A stretch of 64,000 nucleotides of DNA from Tenodera sinensis (GCA_030765045.1 CM060967.1:22543284-22607283), one strand, 5' to 3'. Counted from the first letter of the stretch, positions 11,357 to 23,047 are shown. The notes: a model not told the origin generated them from the sequence alone. Program-made: numbers and translations.

Positions 11357-12206
11357 TTTTTACTTTCTCTACTATGTTTAGTAAAGTAGAGGAAGTATTG
11401 TATTCCACCCAAAAATTCGATGTCGAGATTTCACCGGAAATATGTTTTGAGACCCCCTGAATAAAAAAAAGGAAGCATTTTTAGAAAAAGGTCTGTGTGT
11501 GTGTCTGCGGACAGCATAACTCAAAAACGAAAAGTCGGTTAAAACAAAGTTGGTATTTAAATTTAATGTCTTTCAAGGATGCGACACGAAGATTTTGAAC
11601 AAAATCGCCCCTTCCTAAACTACCCTTTACATGGAAAAGTTTTCGAAATTTTTGATTTTCTTGAAAATGGCTCTAACGATTTTGATTAAAATGTCATATG
11701 TTGGAGATATTTTTATGAAAAATGAAATGTATATCTTCAATTTTCTGGCTATAGCTCCTGTAATCGTATTTACTCTGGAGGATTTTTGCAAAACTGGTAA
11801 ACCGTTAGAGATAGACCAAATCATACTATACAAAACATGTAGATCTTGCTAAAATACACAATTTATGTCTCAATAAATTTTCTTGTAGGTTGAACCATTT
11901 CGGCGATATTCCTTGTTATTGTGTGGGTTTCAGAAAACTTAAAAGCTTTCGTGAAATGGAACATCGTTGTTCATTTTTTATATGTTAAGTGTGCAAGGAC
12001 CACAGAATCTTAAGGCTTTAAAACATTTCACTATCGCACAAGGCCTACTGTATTCTAATATTCCCCTTGCACCTACAAGGAAATAAGCAGTAAGATAATT
12101 TGTACAAATGTTTATATTAACTAACACGAAGAAGATATAGGAATAAGAGTTTGTAAGAATGGTTAGTACAAGAGTATAGAGGAAAAGGTAGAGGAAGTTA
12201 TGTTTC
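11357..12206 (-). mobile_element. HLE-A, near full length
   Basis: On the plus strand the copy opens with TTTTACTTTCTCTACT and a 3' hairpin (CTCTACT...AGTAGAG with an ATGTTTAGTAA loop), then AAAAATTCGATGTCGAG, and ends at the CTAACACGAAGAAGATATAG block and a degraded subterminal repeat. The outermost ~25 bases of the 5' end are lost, and a repeat-F fragment follows directly. Confidence 0.92.
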
Positions 12207-12290
12207 AGCTTAACATTAAGCCCTCAAAATTTGCGCACTTATACCCCTAACACGTTGTATGCTTATGTCCGATTTTTGTTTAGTAAATTC
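12207..12290 (+). repeat. Repeat F fragment
   Basis: The block TGCGCACTTATACCCCTAACAC followed by TATGCTTATGTCCG matches the right-hand part of the repeats at 19464 and 57888. It abuts the HLE-A copy. Confidence 0.5.
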
Positions 12291-13330
12291 AATTTAAAAA
12301 AGAAGTTCTAATTCATGTTTCATATATCGCTGTCGTAACCAACATGGGAACGCGCTGATAGAACTGGTGTTCCAAGAACACACGCCCCATGCTTCGCATG
12401 CATAAATGCACCATTAAAAATTTTGCGGCGTCGTATCATTTTTTGTCGCGCGACATAAAATTGCATACATAAGTGCGGCTTCACGACTAGTTTCGGACAT
12501 TTGGCTGGAGAAAAACAGAGCTCTGGTTAACGAGGAAAACCTCTAGACTACTGCCGCGAAATGACCTGTAAAGTCAAAATGATCATAAACATGCGCAATA
12601 ATAAAAACAGAGCGTCTGGAAACATTAGCATAAGAATGTCGATATATATCGCTCTGCGGCAATCGAGATGGCACAGCCCCGGGGAACAGCCGGCCATACA
12701 AATTCCAGCTGTTAAATTTTATGTCTGCTTCGTTAACCTGTAAATTTCAGGAGCCGTGAAAGACGAGAAGCAGTTGGGGTTGGGGAGAAAAGTGCCGAGT
12801 AAATAGAAGACTCTTTTTATTAGTTAACCCACATTTGTTTCATTTCTGGCCTTCCTTTTTAAAATTTCTTGCACAGCACGGGTAGTGTCAGGCGCGTGTG
12901 TTTTTACAATTTCACTTTTTCAACCCTTGTAAAATATAATCAGTCAAGGGATGATAGAGATTCTGTGATGTTCGTGACTTTGTTATAAAAGGAAGTATTC
13001 CAAGAATTTCTTATGCAAACTTCGCTCAAACGAACTTTAGTTGATTTTCGTGCTAGAATTTATCGATACTTTTTTCAGTCTACGTGACAAATTAAATATA
13101 CTTCAGTGGGCTTCAGACGATGAAGCGATAAAAAAATGTTACACGAATTCAATACAACTTCAAAAACTCTTAGGGCCTAAGATTTGATACTGGTTTAGTT
13201 ACGGTACTAAGCAGAAAAATATAAATGTACTATAAACATGTTTGGAATATGACAGCATCTCTTTTTAGGGCGCTATCTTGTAAAACTAAAGTTCGGGGGT
13301 TGGAACAGCGATAGATGTTCTGTTTTTTAA
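12291..13330. other. Unassigned DNA
   Basis: Moderate composition and short frames only. 12420-12700 has scattered CpG-containing words but no recognisable feature. Confidence 0.5.
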
Positions 13331-13331
13331 G

Positions 13332-13690
13332 GTCTGGTCTCGTGGATCAGTCGGTAGAGCGTAAAAGATTCTGTCTTTTAACTTGAATATTTTCTGGGAC
13401 AATGGTTAAGAATAGGCTGGCCCTGTGGTAGAAAACCTGCCTGTTGTGTTAGCGGTCCCGGGTTCGATTCCCGGCAGGGGGGTAGGAATTTTTCTCCAGC
13501 CAGAATTATTCCTCATCCTTCCCTGAGTCTGGAAGTATGAATGAAAGTGTGAATGTGTGTGTGAATTCAAAGAATAAAACCCCCAAAAATAGAAATACCC
13601 AACATAAACGTGTAACACCATTTGTCAATAGGCAAGGCCGCCGATATGACCTCTGCAGTTAAAGGCGGGATATAAATGGAACAAAGAAAA
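13332..13690 (+). mobile_element. SINE-4 copy with a partial tRNA-like stretch upstream
   Basis: At 13412-13480 lies a tRNA-like head with B-box GGTCCCGGGTTCGATTCCCGG. It is followed by TTTTTCTCCAGCCAGAATTA and TCATCCTTCCCTGAGTCTGG, identical over 40 bases to the copy at 60469. The body continues to AAAGGCGGGATATAAATGG, related to the 33295-33515 copy. Just upstream, 13332-13385 has a lone A-box-like GGATCAGTCGGTAGAGCG from a different tRNA-derived element. Confidence 0.82.
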
Positions 13691-13889
13691 TGGTTTGAAA
13701 TTCAGCTGATTTAACATGTCTCTTTAACCTCTATAAGCGCATGTATGACTGAGCATTTCAAAACCTGACATAATAATGCTTAAATATGTAGCTGTAGTCA
13801 AAGATATTGCTGCCCAATTTTTGTTCATTGTCCTCTAAAAGTTTAGAAATTATGATCAAATTTTTTTTTTATTTTTTTTTTTATTTTAT

Positions 13890-14075
13890 TCTCCTCCGAG
13901 AAGTCTGCATAGCGTATAGCCTCCGCTCGGACAGTGAACACTTCAGATGTTATGAGGAAATTATGACCGCACCACTGAAGATGTCCGCTGCAGCTGAGGA
14001 CGAAACATCTGAAAACTTTAGTCATAGATATCATTAATAAAGTGGTTCATTCTTTACATACACCATTTTCCTGTA
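13890..14075 (+). mobile_element. Possible retroelement 3' end with a TGAA-stem-GAAAC hairpin
   Basis: The segment contains CTGAAGATGTCC, an 11-base loop, then GGACGAAACATCTG, which folds into a GTCC/GGAC stem flanked by GATG/CATC. It is followed by AATAAAG. Similar hairpins occur at 46060-46100 (minus) and 58650-58690. The motif is common near the 3' ends of some retroelements, including Penelope-like ones, but no coding sequence supports a specific family here. Confidence 0.35.
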
Positions 14076-14648
14076 CCAGATAACAATATAAAAAGTGTAT
14101 AAAAGCTGTTATTCGAAATATATGTGGAAACATATCCATACAAAACGGACAAAAGCAAATTGTATTGCTGATGTTTCTTGATACAGATCTATTAATTACG
14201 TGTATGCGGTTTAATCTCTGTATCTGTTACCAAATGATGGCAGTGTGTTATATCGGGCTGATATCTGCAATGCAAACACGTATGTATGTATATAGTGTTT
14301 CGTCATTCCTGTAAATTAATTTTGGAGGGTAAATGCTTTTGCATTAACGTGCTCATCTATATTTCACGCAATTTCAAATTATCAAACGCACTGAACGAAG
14401 ACAGGTGTGTCAATCTATCGTTTTCGAACGTCGGTGATTACCTCTAGCGAATCAATGCTAACCCATGCTTCGAAAGTTGCTTCTCAACCGATTCGTTTAC
14501 ACAGGGAAAACTCGTGTAAAGGAAAATGATGCATTCACAGGACTTCCTCTAACCCCTTAACGTATTTAGTATATATACAAGCTATTATTAAAAAATCAGT
14601 TTAGAAAAAGGGAAAATGCGAGTGAGTTGGAGAATTTAATATCATGCC
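14076..14648. other. Unassigned DNA
   Basis: Nothing recognisable; short frames only. Confidence 0.5.
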
Positions 14649-14649
14649 G

Positions 14650-14775
14650 GCATATTGCTATAGCAGCTCAGTGGTTAGAGCAGCCGAACAGAGACTGGTA
14701 CATTCGTAATTCAAATCCCGACCATGTATTGAATTTCTCAGTCTCATTCTACCCCTTCCAACCATATTATATTTT
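14650..14775 (+). mobile_element. tRNA-like SINE, truncated
   Basis: The head carries GCTCAGTGGTTAGAGCAGCC and the B-box-like TAATTCAAATCCCGACC. The body GTCTCATTCTACCCCTTCC is also found at 33118-33140. No target duplication seen. Confidence 0.55.
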
Positions 14776-15148
14776 TTAAGAACTGGACGCTAGATATGGG
14801 CTTTAAAATTTCACTGTTTCCATGTGATCTTAAGGAACAACTGAATATCAAATGGACTGTAAATGAATGTCAGGGCATTCAACAATTCGAACTATTAATA
14901 GCGGATATCTCGGAAGTGCCTGATGCTACAAAAAAGTGTTTTGATACCTAAGATGAAGTCATTGGCTTTGTAGTAAGCGTAACAACTCGATTCCGACAGA
15001 ACATTCGTTACCACATTACAGCATACATTTCACCCACTCTGCGTCATGTTTTCTGTGCTCCCTATTAAGGAATCCAATTCTTTGGATTTGGAAGCTATTT
15101 AAACTCATGTTGATCTTCAGTTGTTTCTTACGATCGCATGGAAAATAC
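14776..15148. other. Unassigned DNA
   Basis: Nothing recognisable. Confidence 0.5.
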
Positions 15149-15149
15149 C

Positions 15150-15470
15150 AAATGTTTTAAGAGCGGGTCACTATATGATGCCTTTGAAATTTAGCTATAC
15201 AAAATTCCTTCCGAATAAAGACGACTTCACCGGCTATTCCGAGAAAAATTAAAAATATATAATTTATGTTTCTTGTAAAGCCTTTAATATATGGCACTTT
15301 AATAATAAAAATTAGACATTTTTGAAACAATTAAACATTTCAAAATATTTATTAAAGTTTGTGTGGAGGAATTTATTTCAAGTTCTTCGTATCTCATCTT
15401 CAGAACATAGCAAGTTTGCTATTTAGCCAAATTTTAGTTTTTGAGCTATGCTGTTCACACACTTATGAAC
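15150..15470 (+). mobile_element. HLE-A copy, strongly diverged
   Basis: Keeps the order of family blocks (GCCTTTGAAATTTAGCT, TATTCCGAGAAAAATTAAAAA, TATGGCACTTTAAT, TTTAGTTTTTGAGCTATGCTG) but with many substitutions and deletions and no ends. One of the oldest copies. Confidence 0.55.
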
Positions 15471-15905
15471 TATAAAATATTTGTTAAAATAAGTAAGAAG
15501 AAAATTATTTATAATCACTCATTATACAGATACCTGTTGCACTTATTTCAGTCAATACTATTTAAAACCGGGTTTATTTGTTTTATTAAGAATTATAAAC
15601 TAATTTATAAGAGTTTAAATTGCATTATTCCCAAAAAAAGTGGCGTATAAGCAAAGAAAATAACAGAAATATTCCGGGCCACTCTTTAAAACAGCTAAAC
15701 ATTTGTTTTCTTTGGTTCCTTGCCTTTCATCCCCATAATTTACACCTGTAGTGTTTACACCTGCCACGATTTGATGCTGAAGCATTCTAAATGAGCAAAC
15801 ACTTTCAGGAACGACTTGAAGAGCTACTTCAAGTAGTAAAACAATTAAAGTGTTGTTAAGACCCTTGAGTTTCCGGGAAGTGACGTTTCTTTAAAGAATG
15901 TTGTT
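15471..15905. other. Unassigned AT-rich DNA
   Basis: A 69-codon frame (15441-15650) overlaps the start of this stretch; it is Ile/Lys/Tyr-rich, as chance frames in AT-rich DNA are. Confidence 0.5.
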
Positions 15906-15912
15906 AAAACTT

Positions 15913-16191
15913 TCACTGAAGTTGTGTTGTTTTACCTGCGACATTGAGCCCAGTTGTCAAAAGAACAGTGCACCAGTGCGTAATGCCGTAAACCTTGTAA
16001 CCACAAAACAAAGGCCAGCGGTTGAATTCTGAGGATGAATAAACAAAGCCAACTACATTAATATTTACATCCGTAGAAAATGCTTTCAGTGAATGAGATT
16101 TGCCGAGCACAAAAGGTTCCTGAGAGTTTGTTTCCGGTGACGTAGAAGCTAAACATAGGAACTTTGACCTGACAGTGATTTTAGATATCAC
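15913..16191 (-). other. Open frame of 92 codons, possible single exon
   Basis: The frame is open with fairly balanced amino acid use (MISKITVRSKF...GLNVAGKTTQ). Inside its C-terminal part, read on the minus strand, GTCGCAGGTAAAAC gives a consensus-like 5' splice donor. Upstream of the first Met, CTACAAATAG could serve as an acceptor, but the polypyrimidine tract is weak. No domain is recognised and no neighbouring exon is seen, so chance is the more likely explanation. Confidence 0.15.
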
Positions 16192-16508
16192 TCTATTTGT
16201 AGGATATTTCTGATTTTTAAACCTTTAAGGATATGTATGACTGCATTTTTGAAATGCTTAACTAATCACTAGATTTTTGAATTTATAGTACTTTGTACTA
16301 ATGTAATGCCAACATATTACAACCTAAAATTCATCATTTTGTTCTAAATTATGATCAAATTTGTTTATTTTAGTACGTCACTAAAAATACCCTGGCGATA
16401 AAAAAACTTAAATCTTGTCCTAATATTTCAACCCTGGGTTCAAACTAGCAACACGTTTTAAAATTGTCCTATGCTTTTCTAGGCATCCTTCATTTATAGT
16501 CTCCAAAC
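16192..16508. other. Unassigned DNA
   Basis: AT-rich, no features. Confidence 0.5.
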
Positions 16509-16509
16509 C

Positions 16510-17365
16510 TTTTACTTTCTCTACTGATAAGTAGGGGAAGTATTGTATTCCACCCAAAAATTCGATGTCGAGATATCACCGGAAATATATGTTTTGAGGC
16601 CCCCTGAATCCAAAAAAAGCATTTTTAAAAAAATGTCCGTGTGTGTGTGTCTGTGTGTCTGTCAGTCTGTGGACAGCATAACTCAAAAATGAAAAGTCGG
16701 TTATAAACCAAAGTTGGTATTTAAGTTTGATATCTATCAAGGATGCGACACGAAGATTTTGAAGAAAATAGCCCAACCCTAAACTACCCTTTACATGGAA
16801 ACTTTTTCGAAAATTTTGATTTTCTTGAAAATGGCTCAAACGATATTGATTAAAATGTCATATGTTTGACATATTTTTATGACAAATAAAATGTATATCT
16901 TGAATTTTCTGGCTATAGCCCCTGTAGTCGTATTTACTCTGGACGACTTTTGCATAACTCGTAAACCGTTAGAGATAGACCAAATCATACTATACAAAAA
17001 ATGTAGATCTTGCTAAAATACACAATTTATGTCTCAATGAATTTTCTTGTAGGGTGAACCATTTCGGAGATATTCATTGTTATCTGTGTGAGTTTCAGAA
17101 AACTTAGAACTTTCGTGAAAAGGATCATCGTTGTTCATTTTTTTTATGTTACGTGTGCAAAGAGAACGGAATCTTAAAGCTTTAAAATATTTGACTATCC
17201 CACAAAGCCTACTGTATTTTAACATTCCCCTTGCACCTACAAGGAAATAAGCAATAAGATAATTTGTACAAATGTTTATCTCAACTAACACGAAGAAGAT
17301 ATAGGAATAAGAATGGTTAGTACAAGAGTAGAGAAAGTTATGTGATTGCAACAGATCAGATTTTT
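16510..17365 (-). mobile_element. HLE-A, complete reference copy (856 bp)
   Basis: This copy shows the whole architecture. Read 5'-3' on the minus strand: an A-run, TCTGATCTGTTGCAATCACA (5' hairpin region), ACTTTCTCTACT as subterminal repeat, about 650 bp without coding capacity, a short GACTGACAGAC/CACACA block, GGGGCCTCAAAACATATATT, AATTTTTGGGTGGAATACA, and finally CCCCTACTTATCAGTAGAGAAAGTAAAA. That end forms a small hairpin and carries the inverted partner of the subterminal repeat. No transposase, Rep or helicase motif exists, so it is non-autonomous. Best structural analogy: Helentron-derived HINE/DINE-1 elements; clean target duplications are not evident. Confidence 0.9.
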
Positions 17366-17626
17366 CGTATTCAAATGTTTCAGTTATTTTATGGAATTTA
17401 AAATTGATAATTGTGTTTGTGATTCAGTTTTAGAATAGAAATAAGGTGAAAGAAAAAGTAGCTGAATTTTTCTGAGTACTTTCACTGTGTCTCAATAATT
17501 TTTTTAAGCAAATCATTTCATTTTATACGTGAAATAGTCCTAAAACGCTAACCTTGATTTCCAAATCCTCTCGAATTTATTAATGATATGGAAGTCACTT
17601 ATGACATTGCTATGATAAACAGTGTG
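17366..17626. other. Unassigned DNA
   Basis: No features. Confidence 0.5.
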
Positions 17627-17669
17627 GTGAGTGAGTGAGTGAGTGAGTGACTGAGTGAGTGAGTGAGTG
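17627..17669 (+). repeat. (GTGA)n microsatellite
   Basis: About ten GTGA units with one GACT interruption. Confidence 0.95.
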
Positions 17670-17930
17670 GGAGCAAAGACATTAAAACTGGATATACAAG
17701 CTAAAATATTTCAGTACCTTTTAGTAAACAAACACTTTTTGGTGACAGCTCTATTATGCGAAAGCTGACCAGGTCACTCAGAGGAAAATGTGCTTTATTT
17801 CCTCCTGTTCTCCCCGGGACATAAAATGGAAAGTAAATTAAGCTATCACAGGGGTGTATCACTACTCATAAAAACAACAAAAGAATGGGCCATCGTTCCT
17901 CTTTAACACATTCAGAAAATGTCATTTGCT

Positions 17931-18365
17931 TCACTGTTGGTGGTCTGTTGGAAATTGATAATGCCCGTCCCTGACCGCACTCACTGTCACAGAGATACAA
18001 CACAAAAACACGGCTACGTTTGTGCATACATCTTCAACTAAAATGCAAAACATGGGGACATTAAGCATAGTTATTAGTTCCCACGCGTTTTTATTCTTGT
18101 TAGTGAGGTAAAATGTTACACCAAACCACGGACACGTTGACAGTCGAATAATACTACATCGGAATAAACACAAAAACTTTTTATATATAGCAGAAAATAT
18201 GAAAACAAAACGAAATAAAAGTTCACGGTGTTGCAACAGTGTGCATCCTTCATTACCATCAGACGGAAACACTGACTTCAGAAAAAGAAAAAAAGTAGGA
18301 CACATATAGGAAAAAGAATGTAAATTAGTATAAGAAGAACAGCAAAAATCCCTTACTCTATTCAT
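17931..18365 (-). other. Unassigned 144-codon open frame
   Basis: The second-longest frame in the window. The predicted peptide is Cys/Phe/Leu-rich with hydrophobic stretches but no conserved motif or splice context that I recognise. A frame this long is only mildly unexpected by chance in AT-rich sequence of this size. I do not call it a gene. Confidence 0.15.
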
Positions 18366-18445
18366 TATTAAAAGTTTGCAGCAGAGAAAATGTGTAAGAC
18401 AACAATGTAGTGACAGAAAGATGAAGTAGTAAGGGAAAGAAGTAG

Positions 18446-19225
<780 letters not shown>

Positions 19226-19400
19226 CAAGGCTTACAGCACGGCCGCTGCGTCCTCCGTTGCTACTTCTGAATCAATAGTGCCTCAATCGGCCCCTCAGGG
19301 ACCGCACGAGTGTGAAGACATTTCGGACCAGGTCTCCCCGCGGGAGAAAATCCACACGCTGGTACTGGAATTCAAACCCGGGTCTACCGCTTAGTAATTA
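19226..19400 (-). mobile_element. SINE-1 copy
   Basis: The minus strand shows B-box CGGGTTTGAATTCCAG, then CTCCCGCGGGGAGACCTGG, GGTCCCTGAGGGG and GGACGCAGCGGCCGTG. These match the order of blocks in the 56458 and 21430 copies. The A-box side of the head is missing or diverged. Confidence 0.65.
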
Positions 19401-19463
19401 GGAGCATTATTAACACGCTTAGGAGAAGAAACACACACACATATCGAGCTTTTATACTTCTTA

Positions 19464-19960
19464 TGTTAGTTATTTTCCTCTTTGTCTAACAGTTTTCCCA
19501 TAAACCAATCAACATTTTACCACCCTATGTTTTTTGCATGACCGTAGCTGCGCCGGAAAACGAACAATACCTGCCGAATAGACTATCCATTTTGCTTCAC
19601 ACCTCGAGGCATGACCTACTGGCCTAGATAAGGCGAGGTCATTAATCCTGCGGAAAGCATTGGAAGTCGATTCCGGCACAACAATGGTTACAACAATGGT
19701 CTCACGCTTATTAGAGTTACTAACCAACCTTTAAACATACTACTGTTAGTAAGGAAAACTTAAGTCCGAAAATGAAGCAAATAATGACGTCATTACACTG
19801 TCATTAATTACTAGTACAAATATGTGCACTTATACCTGTATAAATGAAATGGGATTGCCTTTCCTACTAGTAGGAATAAAAAGGAATAGGCAAAACAAGT
19901 TTAGTGTATGTCCGCTTTGAGGTAACGGAACTATTTCGTTATCTTCAGGAAGTCTTTTTT
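19464..19960 (+). repeat. Repeat F, uninterrupted copy
   Basis: Collinear with 57888-58010 plus 58865-59210. Shared blocks include the GTTAGTTATTTTCCTC region, TTTTTTGCATGACCGTAGCTGC, TAGACTATCCATTTTGCTTCAC, AACATACTACTGTTAGTAAGGA and GTGCACTTATACC. At ATAGACTATC this copy has no insert, so it serves as an empty-site paralogue for the hAT-type element at 58011. Class unknown; no TIR, LTR or coding capacity recognised. Confidence 0.7.
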
Positions 19961-21172
19961 CTATTTAAGTTGTTTAAAATTCCCTTAAGATCCTAAATTC
20001 CTCTTTTCAAGCCACGTCGGATAAAACACAACAAAAGAAGCTTTATTTGAAGCCCGTGATTCCGCTTGCTTAGAGCTCAGTGGTTTGTTTGGAAGAGAAG
20101 GGTGGAAAACGGAATACCAGAGTTGGTTTTTCTGCATAACAAAGAACACCCTTGTCTCTTTGTCAGCATTAATTTAAAATTCATACTTAACATTTTTAAT
20201 GGTCCTATGTCCGGATACAAAGAAAGGGCACTTCGTCAAGGCCTTGCAGTGTAGGTTTATACCCAATGATGTTTACCGAACAAGAATAATTGCGTGGTGA
20301 GAAATAATTAAAATATCCTGGCACGATACCTCTAATGACCCAAATAGTACCCTATGGCTTTTACAAACTATCTATTTCTACACAGAACAAAGACAGAGCG
20401 CAGTGATGGAGTGCATACAAGGAAAAAAATTCCCATATTAAATAGGCTCTAAATCTTGTAATATATATTTATTTTAAGTGGTTGTGTTTCTAGTGTGATA
20501 TATGTAAGTTTATGAATAAAATAATAAAGTACTCAGTGATCCTTTTATAACCCAAAAGTTTGGATCATATAGGGTATACAAAAATACACGTTGATATAGA
20601 ATTTTTTCTGGTGAAATATAAACTGTAACAATGTTCCAAACTAGGATAACTAATGTTTATATAAACTAGAGACCAAAGTCCGTACCTGAATATACAAGCT
20701 GTTGAAAAGTTCTATATAGTGATTGCTTAGTGACTGAATAATATATTTCTGTCCTTGGCGAAAAGTTTCAAAAACAAAATAAAAACATGGAAACTTTCAA
20801 GAAAGTCTCTTCAATGGGGAGAATACTATCATTTACATATAGAGAATATTTATTCCCTGCACACCATCGTTTAGAAAAATTTTTGTGAAAATAAAAACGT
20901 CCCCTATAACTTATTATAGAAAACCTTTCTTACAAGAAACGCATTTGTTCTGTGACAAGCTGATGATAATAATGATAATGATAATAATGATGATAATGAT
21001 AATTATAATTATAATAACAACAATAATAAATAATGTTTACTTTATAAATCAACGAACAAAATGAAACTGAACAATTAAGAGCGTCAAAAATGCCCTCAAA
21101 GCTGACATTTATGCGTTGCTCTTCGGTTTTATTAGTTCATATATTATCCTTATCTAGTGTTTTAAAAGGTCA
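19961..21172. other. Unassigned DNA with degenerate (GATAAT)n
   Basis: A low-complexity ATA/GAT stretch lies at about 20963-21040. The rest is AT-rich with short frames. Confidence 0.5.
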
Positions 21173-21690
21173 TCTGCTTACCGCGAGGTAACGCTTCTGC
21201 TTACCAAGTGGGAGACTCCGGCTCGATTCCCGGTAGTGGCATAGAGATTTTCTCCGTTTTAAGTATTATGGTATTATTTTTTCAGGATCTATGTAATTTA
21301 TACATTTAATAGTAATCTAACTGAAATTGGTAGAATCTTTATGATAAAGGGAAAACAAATAGAATAAGGTGTTGAAAATTATTCAGTTTACTCTTCTTTC
21401 CCAGCTCCAAAACCACAAAAACGTATTAAATCTACTGGGAAGTCTGGTTCGGGATGCACTCAGCCTCATTACATCCCTGAGGGGTCAATGGAGGACGTAC
21501 TTGGTCGAGAAGACGGCATAACCGGCCAGGAGGGCCCGCGGTGCTGACCACATCCCACCCTCCGGTACTGCAACCCACCCATGACGCCTGTAGGGGGCAG
21601 AGGTGCAAGACGCAGCGGTCGTGTGGTAGGCTTTGGCCCAATAACGGCCGCTGCGATAGGGTTTAATTTCTAATTTAGTTAGGGTTTTGA
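21173..21690 (+). mobile_element. SINE-1 copy with an AT-rich interruption
   Basis: The head at 21173-21265 has an A-box-like CCGCGAGGTAACGCTTCTGC and B-box CCGGCTCGATTCCCGG, ending in ATTTTCTCC. An unrelated AT-rich stretch (about 21268-21420) separates it from the body. The body then runs GATGCACTCAGCCTCATTAC, GACCACATCCCACCCTC, CCCATGACGCCTGTAGGGGG and GCAGCGGTCGTGTGG, ending GGGTTTAATTTCTAA. Either an insertion split the element or two SINE pieces lie side by side. Confidence 0.75.
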
Positions 21691-22304
21691 AGACATGTTA
21701 CATAACCACCAAACTTTTCTACTCAAGTGACAGGCATTTGCGAAGTGTCAAATATTATACTTCAGAAAAGAGATGTTTTTTCCAGTAGGAAACATTCCCT
21801 TGGTAGATAAACTCGCTGGAGTTACTGTTATGGTGAAATTCCGCCTACTTGAATATGTACACAAAAATAAAGAGGAAAGGGATGTCATTTTTCACGTTTG
21901 CTGTGAAACCACTCGCCGCATTTCCGTTCGCAGCAGCACTGCAGTGGTTGCCAATTGCACATTAAGTTTTCAAAGGACAGGGATAGTGCAGATGCAGTAA
22001 CTTGCGTGTGACGTGCCCTTTGGCCACGACACCTACCTCTAGATGAAGATAAATCTCTCCTTTTTCAACGTTACGTATTAATCATTCTGTGTACGTGGAT
22101 AGCTGCAATGCGAATTTAGTTGCTGTTCTCTAGATTTGATCTCTTATTTCCAACAGCAGATTTGACTGCATTTCCCTTATTTAAAAACATGCTTTCCATT
22201 CAAATGAGTTTTTGAATCATCCTGTAATAAACTGGTTAGCAAAAACTTCGTTATACTATGTACTTAATATTAATTTAAATAAACATTTGTAGAAAACGCT
22301 GTAC
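21691..22304. other. Unassigned DNA
   Basis: A 75-codon frame at 21773-22000 has no recognisable features. Confidence 0.5.
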
Positions 22305-22405
22305 TGTGACTCTGACCGCGGCGCACAACAAAGAACGGTCGGGGCTACGCTGCCCTACCCCACTGGCTGTACAAGTATGAAAGGCGCTCAAAGTGAGGCT
22401 GCCTC

Positions 22406-22541
22406 GTGTGACTGTAGTGAATGCATGACTTAATCAGAGCGGCAGAACCAAAACTAGATAACTGCAGAAGTGTCCGGCGCCGGCGTATTTGCAGGAGTTT
22501 GAGAAAAGTTCACATTACGTCGTCCCGCCAAATAAGGAGGC
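22406..22541 (+). repeat. 136-bp direct repeat, copy 1
   Basis: Base-for-base identical by eye with 23025-23160, at an offset of 619 bases. Confidence 0.95.
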
Positions 22542-23047
22542 TGGAGTGTCAAGCTTTTTCTTTTTCTTTTCTTTTTGTGAAATTGATGCCAGTGGACATA
22601 GATAGCTACAAATTCATTAGAGAATATTTCTTAAAAGAAAACATCAGTCACTACACTTATCAGCTGAAACACGAACGAGCGTATAGGGTAGTACTTAGAG
22701 GAATGCACTACACGGAGGACGTAAGCATGATTAAAGAAGAACTAGGCACACTAGGGCACACAGTAAGAAATATAGTAAATGTGTTGCATCGAGTTACAAA
22801 AGAGCCTCTACCACTTTTCTTTATCGATTTAGAACCAGCTTCTAACAACAAAACAATATTTGAGGTGAAACACTTAAACAATATGATAGTAACTTTTGAG
22901 CCACCACACACAAAAAGAGAAATTGTTCAATGTAAACGTTGTCAAAGGTTTGGACATACCAAGAACCACTGTAATCGCCCTTTCAGATGCGTTAAGTGCG
23001 GTGGCGATCATCCGACTGCCGTCTGTGTGACTGTAGTGAATGCATGA
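22421..23047 (+). pseudogene. Jockey-type ORF1 (Gag-like) fragment: PRE_C2HC and zinc knuckles
   Basis: A 208-codon frame. Residues 1-40 come from the duplicated flank and are not homologous protein. From residue 41 on it is a typical Jockey/X-element ORF1: a PRE_C2HC-like region at about 93-165 (HTVRNIVNVLHRVTKEPLPL, then FIDLEP...NNK), followed by two CCHC knuckles, C171-C174-H179-C184 and C190-C193-H197-C202. Such proteins bind nucleic acid and package the element's RNA. The duplicated flank resumes at 23025, inside the codon of the last knuckle cysteine, and the frame stops seven codons further, so any C-terminal region is lost. The natural start is also absent. The coding part itself has no stops, suggesting recent origin. 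The family call is firm; function in this copy is very unlikely. Confidence 0.88.

Noticed and set aside
13970..14010. Active hammerhead ribozyme
   Set aside because: The CTGANGA and GAAA words are present, but a base is inserted before stem II, and no complementary stem I or a plausible stem III with a GUH cleavage site was found.
17931..18365. 144-codon minus-strand frame as a gene
   Set aside because: No domain or splice context that I recognise. Its composition follows AT-rich DNA, and one such frame is within chance expectation for 64 kb in six frames.
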